Made by a program: the position numbers and the translations under genes
The notes under the pieces: generated by a model
Databases searched by the model: none
What the model was told of the DNA's origin: nothing
What the model saw: only the letters and a program-made list of their open reading frames with translations
Shown: piece by piece, positions 29,501-39,700 of the stretch
How positions within the stretch are numbered: the first letter of the stretch is position 1
Layout of the letters: each line of letters opens with the position of its first letter
Assembly: GCA_963732655.1 (NCBI GenBank)
Contig: CAVTAI010000013.1
Location: forward strand, 186,001-250,000
Direction of reading: 5' to 3'
DNA: 64,000 nt
Source of the DNA: CAVTWS01 sp963732655
GTDB taxonomy: Bacteria; Actinomycetota; Acidimicrobiia; Acidimicrobiales; SHLQ01

Positions 29501-29899
29501 ATCCGGTACCGGGTGTGGGCGTGGGCTTCGATCCAGCCCGACCATCGCCGCCACCGCCGCGTCATGCGCGCCGAGCACCTCGGTGCGGGTGGCGGTCGTC
29601 GCCGAGGGCGAACAGCGCCGACACCGACTTCGGCGCCGACGCCGTCACATCGAACCCACGCACCGAGTCCTCGCCATACGGGCGGCCCAGATGCACCGTC
29701 CGTGCCGGTCGGGGTCGAGCCCGGCCATCACCCGCAGGAACTCGTCGTCGACGACCTCGCCGGCGAGACCGAGCAGACCGGCGCCGCGGCCGTGCCAGAC
29801 GCCCTTCGGTTCGCCGGCATCGAGGTAGTAGCGCGGCAGCGCCTCGACGTAGTAGGCGCCGGCAGCCGGGCCCTTCAACGTCGTGACCCGCGCCGTCAC
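26592..29899 (-). pseudogene. MobF-family conjugative relaxase-helicase (TraA/TrwC-like), many frameshifts
   Basis: About 1,100 residues when pieced together. Relaxase domain: start VTARVTTLKGPAAGAYYVEALPRYY, then FDVTASAPKSVSALFALGDD and the three-histidine metal motif in HTSRALDPQLHTHVVIANRV (about 29375-29435). Helicase domain: Walker A LVVGPAGTGKTTAL (about 28450), Walker B ATIIVDEAAMV, then GDPMQFSAVGRGGMFG and the late motif YAQTSHATQGRTVDRS with LYVPLTRGRDSNDAYIAL. The C-terminal 250 residues are Arg/Ala-rich coiled coil. GTG 29899 has GGGAGG upstream and overlaps the stop of the HTH gene (GTGA). Frameshifts occur about every 100-250 bases, mostly extra-base. Confidence 0.85.
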
Positions 29900-30358
29900 G
29901 TCGAGCCACCTCCCGCGTCGACAGGCGAGGAGCGGGAGGTCGTGCACTCGTCTGTCACTCGTTGGGCTTGGTGGTGGGGGTGCGGTGCTCGGTTCATCAG
30001 GGGGGCCTTACAACCGCGGAACGGCAGGGTCGCCGGCTCGTCGCCACGACGGGGGCGGACCGGGGAACGCAGCGGCTTCGGTCGAGTAGATGGCGTGGCT
30101 GTTGGCGGGTCTCGGAGGTTGTCGAGGTCGCCGGGCCACGGCGGTTCGATGCCGAGCAATCCGGTGAGCGTGGGCCGCGTGACCATGCGGCGTGCTGCCG
30201 ATCCGGATGGTGGCCAGCTCACCGCGGGCGACGAGCTCGTACGCCGTTGACCGGCTGATACCCAATAGCTCGGCGGTCTCGGTGACCGAGTACACCAACC
30301 GGATCGTGCGACGCGCTGTCACGGCGTCACCGGCCACGAGCCAACCCCCCGCCGGCAT
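29896..30358 (-). CDS. Excisionase-like helix-turn-helix protein, one frameshift
   Basis: LVYSVTETAELLGISRSTAYELVARGELATIRIG is a MerR/excisionase-type winged helix domain. After RIGS the frame shifts by one extra base near 30190 and continues MVTRPTLTGLLGIEPPWPG. A Pro/Arg-rich tail ends in a TGA that overlaps the relaxase GTG (GTGA). Translational coupling to the relaxase suggests it controls transfer or excision genes. The start is uncertain: ATG 30358 is the longest. Confidence 0.6.
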
Positions 30359-30747
30359 CGGTCGACACGGCGAGATGGACGCGGCGTCGACCGTTCCTGG
30401 GCGAAGTCGTGCTCATGCCCCTACGAGGGACATCGCGTCGCACGGAATGCGACAGCGAGATCGACACAGCCGATGCCGACCTCGTTCGCGGCGCGGGTTC
30501 GAGACGGTGAACGCATAGCCCCCGAGGGACATCGACCGCCGTGTTCTGTGACACGAGCAGCCGGATTCCGGTTGCGTCCGTTCCTGCCCCGATGTCACCC
30601 AGAGCGCCGCAGTTCGGAAGGAATAGCGCATTGGGTGAGATTCCTGCTCAAGTTGGTCACGCGTAGTGCCGATGACCCAGGTACGGGTAGGTCGATCGGC
30701 TCAGCGGATTTGAGCCGATCGGCCCTGACCAGAAGGGGTGTCCTGGC
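30359..30747. other. Regulatory spacer upstream of the Rhs gene
   Basis: 389 bases between the divergent HTH gene and the Rhs gene. No gene is supported. Two copies of CGAGGGACATCG (near 30425 and 30525) and the operator-like inverted repeat at 30693-30721 are the visible structures. Confidence 0.4.
30693..30721. promoter_or_regulatory. Inverted repeat before the Rhs toxin gene
   Basis: CGATCGGCTCA-GCGGATT-TGAGCCGATCG: perfect 11-base arms with a 7-base spacer, 26 bases before the Rhs ATG. It could be an operator or an RNA hairpin in the leader. Confidence 0.5.
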
Positions 30748-33700
30748 ATGACTCCTGTTTCGGCTCTTTTGGGTAGTGGCCGTCGTCGACGCAAGTCAGG
30801 CGGCCGATGGCGCGCCGCGTTCGTCGTGGTAACCGTGATCGGCGTTTTGTCGGCGGGGTTGCCGGTGGCGTCGGGGCAGGCCCGGCCGCCTCAGTTGCCA
30901 CCGGTGGGGGTGGATCAGCCGGACACGCCTCCTGCTCAGCCGTCGCCGCCGGGCCGGGAGTCGCCGTTGTCGTATCCCGCTGAGCGGGGCGAGCGTGCGG
31001 CCGAGCTGGGTGTGCCGCCGACGCGGCCGGAATCGTTGCGGCCCGGTTTGACGCCGACGGTGGGCACGCAGGTGGTGCCGCCTGGTTGTTCGGTGGTGCG
31101 CTTCGCCGATGGCGTACCGGTTCAGCTCGACGTCGGCCGCCGCGGCGAGCACGTGAACGCTCCCGAAGGCGACGCGGCGTGTGAGCGGCCGGGTGGGCAG
31201 GATCGTTCGGTGCGGGCTGAGGTTCTGGCACCGGTGGACGCGGCGCGCGATGTCACCGTTCGGGGCGGCCGTGTTGCTCGATGTGCTCCCCGCTGGCGGG
31301 CCGTCGAATACGCCGGCCGCTGCGGCTGGTGAGGCGGCACCGGTGGATGCTGTGCCGGGAGCCGAGCCGCCAGCCACTACCGGGGTGGGTCAGGCTCAGG
31401 TTGAGGCTCCAACCGAGGCCCCGGACACGTCCGGAGCCGCTGGTGCTGTGCCGAGGGTGCGGGATCAGTTCGAGGAGCTGGGCCCGTTCGAGGTTTCGTT
31501 CGACACGTCCGATGTCGCGTTGTACGGCGCCAACATCGAGTTCGCGCCTCGAGCTGATCTGGTATTCGGGGTGCCGGCCCGGCGTTCGCGGCGAGGTGTC
31601 GTGCTCGTGGAGTCAACGCCTCGACAGTGTCGTGGACGGCGACGTGGTTCGCGCCACCGTCGACCCGGTGGCGATGGTCGCGGCGGTGCAGGCTCGGGTG
31701 GATGAGTTGATGGCTCGTGGCGTGTCGTTCGACGAGGCGCTCGCGGGGTTGTCGGGCGTGGAGCTCCCGCCGGGTGCGGGTCCGGTCGACGGGCCGGCGC
31801 CGGGGGTGCCGTTCGGCGCCGGCGGCCGTGGCCGATCGGCGCGGATCGTGAGCTTCTTGTTCCAGGGTGGACCAGGCGGCGGCTCCGGTGTCGGGTTGGG
31901 GTCGGGCCCCGGCGGCGAAAGCGGGGACTTCTCGGCGTCGGCGTTCGAGCTCAACGAGTTCTCGGTCGGCGAGTACACGGGTTCGTTCGAGACGTCCTAT
32001 GAGATCCCGGTGCCGTCGTCGTCGGCGGGGCCGTCGCCGTCGGTGTCGTTCTCGTACTCGTCGGCGTCGATTGACGGCATGACCGATGACACGAACAACC
32101 AGTCCGGGCCGCTCGGGGTTGGTTGGTCGTTCGGGCAGGGGTCGGTGCGCCTGTCGTTTGATCGCTGCTACTCCGCTGACTACGTGGAGTTCGTTGCCGG
32201 CAACCCCGACTTCGTCCCGACGGGCGACTACTCCGCGGAGTCAGACGATCTGCTGGGCCCGTATGTCCTGACGCTCAATGGGGTGACGTCGGAGCTGGTG
32301 TGGGTTGGTTCGGTCCTGTTCGGTGAGGAGTACCGACTGCAGGACGATCCGACGTGGCGGGTGTTCCGGGTGAACGACACGACTCCGGGATCGCTTCACC
32401 CCGATTTTCACAACCACTACTGGGTGGTGGAGACACCCGACGGGATGACGTACCGGTTCGGCGGCGAGTACGACACGGCGGGCCGTCAATTGCGGTCGGC
32501 GCAGTGGGTACCGGTTCGTGATCCTGCAGCGGACCCGACGATCACGTTGCCGGCGGAGCTTCCCGATGAGTGGTGCAACGATCCGGCGTTCTCCGACGAC
32601 GGGTACTGCCCGAAGGTGTATCAGTGGAACCTCGATCTCGTGACCGACGTGACGGGGAACACGGCGACGTACTTCTATGAGGCGGAGGGCAACTCCTCGA
32701 CGCCGTGGTGATCGATGCGGGCAGCGGGCTCGAGCGTCATTGGTATGTCCGCAACGCTTACCCGGTGAGCGTCGAGTACGGCACGAACCCGACCCTGAAC
32801 TTGTTGCAGCCGAACGCCGCGGTGTACTTCGGGTGGAACTCGCGGTGCGGGAACAACGATCTGATCGCCACGGAGTGTGACGCCCGAGCGGACTTCTATG
32901 ACACGCCGATGGACCTGTTGTGCCCGCCCGAGCAAGCCGCCACGTGCTCGGCGGCGCCGTCGTTTTGGTCGTCGGTCAAGTTGGCGTCGGTGTCGACGCT
33001 GGTGTGGGACGGCACGTCGTGGAACACGCAGGGCACGTGGGAGACTGCCCAGACCGTGCCGCCGTTCAGGGCGGCGCCGTTCGTGGATCAGCACAACGCC
33101 TACGTGGCGTTCGACGAGGACCTGTCTGAACCGCCCTGGGATCCGTGGAGGCTCCAGACCTTTGAATGAGGATGGAGCTATGAGTATGGAGTGAAGCGCA
33201 AGCCGACGACGCGGCGGTACTCGCCTGAGGAGAAGGAGCAGGCGGTGCGGCTGGTGCGTCATGCTGCGTCGTCGAGCTGGGGACGACTCAGGGACGGTGC
33301 GCGGGTGGCGGACCAGCTCGGATATCGGTGTCGAGTCGTTGCGGTCGTGGGTACGCCAGGCCGAGATCGACGACGGGTGAGCGGCCGGGGACGACGACGG
33401 TGGAGGCCGGAGCGGATCAAGGCGCTCGAGCAGGAGGTGAAGGAGCTGCGCCGGGCCAACGCGATCCTCAGGTCGGCGTCGGCTTTCTTCGCGGCGGAGC
33501 TCGACCGCCCATCGAAGTGATCGTCGCCTACATCGACGAGCACGCAGCGAGTTCGGAGTCGAGCCGATCTGCCGGGTCAGTGCTGCGCAGATGGCTCCGA
33601 GCACCTACTACGCGGCGAAGTCCCGGCCGCCGTCGGCGCGGGCGGTGCGTGACGCCGTGATGATGCAGGTCCTGATGGTGTTGTGGGTGGCGAACCGCAA

Positions 33701-36700
33701 GGTCTACGGGGCGCACAAGCTCTGGAAGGCGGCCCGCCGGGCGGGTCATGACATCGGCCGCGACCAGGTCGCCCGGCTGATGCGGAGGACTGGAGATCGA
33801 GGGCGTCAGTCCGGCGGCGAAGAAGGTGTTCACGACCGTCGCTGACCCCGACGCGCTGCGGGCACCGGACCTGGTGAACCGGAAGTTCACGCGCGGACCG
33901 GCCCGACGCCTTGTGGGTCACCGACCTGACCTATGTCCCGACGAGATCGGGGATGGCGTATGTGTGCTTCATCGTCGACGCGTTCAGTCGCCGCATCGTC
34001 GGCTGGCGGGTCGCGGCGAACATGCGGACCGACATGGTCCTCGACGCGCTTGAGATGGCGAGACGCTCGCCGGGGCGGCAACCGCCTCGTCGGCCTGGTC
34101 ACCCATTCCGATGCCGGGTCGCAGTTCACGTCGGTGCGGTTCACCGAGCGGCTCGACGAGATCGGGGCCCGGCCCGCATCGGCACCGTCGCCGACTCGTA
34201 CGACAACGCGCTCGCGGAAACGACCAACGGGCTCTACAAGACCGAATGCGTCTACGGGCCCGACACGACAGGGTGGGACGGCGTCGAGGAACTCGAGCTC
34301 GCCACCTTGTCGTGGGTGCACTGGTTCAACCACGACCGACTCCATGGCCATTGCGACGACATCCCGCCCGCCGAATACGAACACAACCACCACCAACAAT
34401 CGAACACACGTTTGACTGCTACAATGATCTCAACCGCCTCCAGCGGACCTGGGAAACCAAACCACTGAGTCTCCACCAGACCCAGGGCGGTTCAGTCTGA
34501 GCAGAAGCTGACGATGTTTCGGATCCATCCCCGAGCCGGCGGCGGTTACCAGCACTGGGGGTGGACTGCGATGGCCGCCGCCCGCGCCGACGCTTACGGC
34601 GGCGGGGTGCTGCCGATGTACAACCAAGACCCGAGCAACCACGACGACGAAACCGGGTTCGATCGCCTGGCCGGCCCGTTCGACTCCACCGGTGACTTCC
34701 TGCGGTTCAACGAGGTGTTCTTGGGCTACGACACGGGCGGCACCGTCGGGTCGCACACTGTCGCGGTCCGAGCCCGTTCGACCACTGCCGGGAGTCTGAA
34801 CGTGACGGTCGGTGCCGGGGTGCCTGTCGCGGTCGCGATCTCGGCCGCGGAGGCCGACAATGCGTGGCGGACGTTCTACGTGACGCTTCCGAGCGACGCG
34901 TACGGTGTCGCTGACGTGACGGTGGCGTACGGAACCGGCGTCGACGCCGATGTTGCGTTCGTGCGGTTGGCGCCGGCGTCGTGGGACGCGCTCGAGTCGC
35001 GCACCGATCGGGTCCCGTTCGTCGACTATTGGTCGGGCGGCTGGGTCGCCGGCGGCGACGCGTGGCGGTGGCTCCCGGCCCGGGTCGACTCCGAAGACGA
35101 AGAGAACGACGTGACCAACGAGGATCAGGAATCCCCCGCGTTCCTGCCCCGCATCGCGCACATCACCAACGAGCTCGGCGGCAACATCGAAGTCACCTAC
35201 GGCCCGGACCCTGTCGATGCGTCGACGATGAACGAAACGTACTCCCACAGCGGCACACCGGCGCCAGTGGAATGCACCAGGCCGTCGGTCGTCGCCGTCA
35301 CTGCAGCGGCCGCGGCGGACTGGCAGCGGTACTGCCATCCGACGTTCGACGGCGCGTTCGACGCTGAGTGGTTCCACAACTACGTCGTCACGCAGGTCGC
35401 AACGACCGACATCGCTCAGGGTTCGCGCGACCCCCGCGCCGTGGCGTACGAGTACTCGACGCCGGACTGGCTCGAGACGCAGGACAACATGGAAGAAGAC
35501 GGCCTCGACTCGTTGTGGGACACCTACCGTGGCCACGAACACGTCCGGGCGATCGATGTCGACGGCTACACCGAGACCCACTTCTTCCAGGGCCTCCATG
35601 ATGACCAGGACGCCGCTGGTGCGCCGGTGCCGAGGCAACTCGCCGACGCGTCGAACCAGATGTTCTGGGATTACAACTGGCTGGCTGGCCGTGTCTTGTA
35701 CACGGACCGGTTCGAGTACTTCGGGGCCGCGAACACGAACCCGCAACGGGTGTCGTCGTCGGAGAGTCTCTACACCGCCACGGTCACGGCGCCCGTCCCG
35801 TTCTTCTTGGACGGCCGATGGTCCGCCCGGATCGTTCGTGTCGACGTCGACCTGGCGGCCACCGACTACGTCGACAGCGGGGTACCCAACGACAACCTCG
35901 ACCGGCTCACGAGCACCTCGTACTTCTGGGACATCGAGAACGCGTCGCCTACCGACAACTTCGGCAACGTGCTCGGTGTCCACAACGAAGGCCTCATCGG
36001 CGACGTCAGCGACGACACCTACACCGACTACACCTACGCCGACGACCCCAACAACTGGTGGCTGGGGCGGGTCGACGTGGTCACGGTCTGGCCCGGCGCC
36101 GGGATCGGCACCAACGGCTTGACTCGACTGCGGGTCACCGACAACGGCTACAACGCAACGACCGGGCTTGTGTCATCGACCACGGCCCGCGACCTCGAAG
36201 CGGTCCCGAACATCGCCGCCACGACCAGCTACGCCCGCGATGCGAGGGGCCGCATCACTGGGGTGACCGACCCGAACGGTCACACCGCGACCACGACGTA
36301 CACGATTCATGGTTTGCCCGATGCGGTGACCAACGCCGCCGGTCACGTCGCCGACACGAACTATGACGGGCGTGCCCGGGCGAATCAGGTGATCGACGCC
36401 AACGGTGCGGTCACGACCGCGGTGCACGACGACTTCAACCGGGTGACCGCCGTGAACCGGCCCGGCCAGACCGGCGATCCCTCGGTTACCTACCAGTACC
36501 ACCCCAACGTCCGGCCCGCCTACGTGGTCACGAACACGTTGATGTCCAGCGGCGCTACGACCGCTCCGCCGTTCACGTACCAGGAGACCTACATACCGTC
36601 GGTGTCGTACCTGAACGGGTTCGGCGAGGTCCTGCAAACCCAAACGCAGGCGACGACGTCGGGGAACCGGATCGTCGTTTCGAACCAGCACCTCGTCGAG

Positions 36701-39700
36701 ACGGACGTCAACGGGATCACCCACAGCGAAACGTACGTTTCGGATCCGTTCTCCGCCGCCGGTGAGCCCGGCGTCGGCGTCGCCCCGACGTTGCGGTACT
36801 TCCCCGGGATCCGCAACACCAGGACCCGCGTCGACGCGCTCGGTCGCGCCACGTTGTCGCAACGCCGCGACGGCGCCGGCGCCGAGCAGTGGATCACCAC
36901 GGCGGAGTACAACGCGTGGACCATGATCGATACCGACGCCAACGGGCACGTCACCGAGTCCACGACGGGTTCTGATGGCCGCTTGGAGTCGGTCGTGGAA
37001 CGTAACGGCGCCGCCGCCCATGCGACCGAGTACGGCTACAGCCCGATCGGTGAGCTGACCTCGGTGCTCGACACGAACGGCGTGACGACGAGCACGGTCG
37101 ACTACGACTGGTTGGGCCGCAAGATCTCGCTGGTCGATGCCGACTCGGGAACGTGGCTGTACGGCTACGACGCGGCGGGGAACATGACGAGCCAACGCGA
37201 CGGCCGCACCCAGACCCTGGTGTTTGGTTACAACACGATCGATCAGCTCACCACGGTGAGTGAGAACACCGCGGCGGGGCCGCTCGTGGCCAGCTACACG
37301 TACGGCACCGCGGCGCCCGAGGTCGGCCGGTTGACCGGGTCGATGTCGCAAACCGCGTTCGCGGCGGGCGCGGCCGGGCAGCTCACCACGACCTACACCC
37401 ACGACATACGGGGCCGCGCCACGGCGACGGAATGGAACGTGCCCGACGCGCTCGCGGATTCCTTCGACGGGCACTACGAGATGTCGTGGACGTATGGGCC
37501 GGGCGATGAGCTCGTGTCGGTCACCTACCCCCCGGATCCGGTCATGGCGCCGTCGCTCGCGTTCAGCGAGACGCTCTATCAGAGCTACAACGGCCGCACC
37601 GGCGCACCCGACACCCTGCAAGCGAGCTTCGGCGGATCAGGATCGGACTTCTTGGCTGTTGTCGGCTCCACCATCTATGACGCCGAAGGGCGCCTGGAGC
37701 GCTACGTCGGCTTGTGGGGCTACGGCCGCCGCTACCACTACGACGCCGCCACCGGACGCATCAACCGCCAAGTCCTGGCCACCATCTCCAACCCGGGCAA
37801 CGGCGACCTGCAAGACGTCACCTACACGTTCGACGACGTCGGCAACGTCCAAACCGTCACCGACGCCGTCAACGCCAACCAACGCCGCTGCCACAACTAC
37901 GACGACCTCGACCGCCTCACCCGGGCCTGGACCACCACCGCCGCATGCAACCACAGTGCCCCGAACCCGGCCGCCGGTGGGCAAGCCCCGTTCGACGAGA
38001 CCTACACCTACAACCCCAACGGCAACATCGTGACCCGCACCGCCGGGGCGATCGGTGGCCTCAACGTCGGCACCTACACCTATCACCCGAGCCGGGTGCA
38101 TGCCGTCACCTCGACCACGACGAACGACGCGTACGTGTATGACGCCAACGGCAACACGACGACCCGCACCATCGACGGTGTTACCGGCCGGCTCACCTAC
38201 GACACCCGCAACCGGGCCGAAACAATGGTGTCGCCCGACGTGGCCGCTACCTACGGATTCGACGCCGACGGCACCCGCATCTTGCGGTCCCAGCTCGCGT
38301 CGCCCGCGGATCTCGGCGCCGGCGTCTACACCGCCGCACCACGCCTGTTGTATGTGGTCGCCAACCCCGCCGCGTTGACCGCCGGCGAAACCGCCCTGCG
38401 GACACGGCTCACCAACGAGGGCTACGCCGTCACGAACATCGACGATGCCACCGCTGCCCCCTCCACCACGACCTATGACATCGCCGTCATCTCCCCCGAC
38501 GTCGCCACCGCCACGCTCGGCATCAAATACCGCGACGTCACCCGACCCGTCGTCAACCTCGCCCCCGGCACCTGGGCCAACAACCGGCTCGCCACCGCCA
38601 CCACCGCAGCCGCGACAACCAGGCTCCGGGTCGAAACCCCTGCCCATCCCCTCGCCGCCGGCTACACCGCCGGGAGCGACATCACCATGCACGCCGCGAC
38701 CCAATCCTGGAGCTACGCCACCAACGCCCAACTCGGAAGCGGCGCCGCGCAGGTCTGGGACTGGCAAGACCCGACCAACGGCACCCCGACAACGGACCGC
38801 AACAGCATCATCACCTACAACACCGGAGCCATCCTCACCACCGGCACCGCTGCCGCACGCAGAGTCGGTGTCGGCACCGGCACCACCGCCCTCACCAACC
38901 TCACCGCCGCCGGCTCCGCGCTCATCGTCCAAACCATCAACTGGGCGGTCGGGCCCGCCGTCACCGTCAACCTCCCCGGATGGGAACGCAGCACCTACAA
39001 CAACAACGCCGTCCAAGTCCGCTACGCCACCCACGGCAACGCCACCGTCTCCTACCGCCGATCCACACCCACCACCAGCGACAACTTCGTGATGTACTGA
39101 ACCGCCCTGGGATCCGTGGAGGCTCTCGACCTTTGAATGAGGATGAGAGCTATGAGTATGGATGTGAAGCGCAAGCCGACGACGCGGCGGTACTCGCCTG
39201 AGGAGAGGGAGCGGGCGGTGCGGATGGTGTTCGTGCTGCGTCGTGAGCTGGGGACGTCTCAGGGCACGGTGGCTCGGGTGGCGGCCCAGCTCAATATCGG
39301 TGTCGAGTCGTTGCGGTCGTGGGTACGCCAAGCCGAGATCGACGGGGGTGAGCGGCCGGGGACGTCGTCGGTGGAGGCCGGGGAGCTCAAGGCGTTGCGT
39401 CAGGAGGTGAAGGAGCTGCGCCGGGCCAACTCGATCCTCAGGTCGGCGTCGGCTTTTTCGCGGCGGAGCTCGACCGCCCCTCGAAGTGATCGTCGCCTAT
39501 GTCGACGAGCACGCCAGCGAGTTCGGAGTTGAGCCGATCTGCCGGGTCCTCAGTGGGGCCGGCGCCAAGATCGCTCCGAGCACCTACTACGCAGCGAAGT
39601 CCCGGCCGCCGTCGGCGCGGGCGACGCGTGACGCCGTGATGATGCAGGTCCTGATGGTGCTGTGGGTGGCGAACCGCAAGGTCTACGGGGCGCACAAGCT

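Noticed and set aside
30473..30751. Short frame upstream of the Rhs gene
   Set aside because: No ribosome binding site, no motif, and it spans the operator-like inverted repeat.
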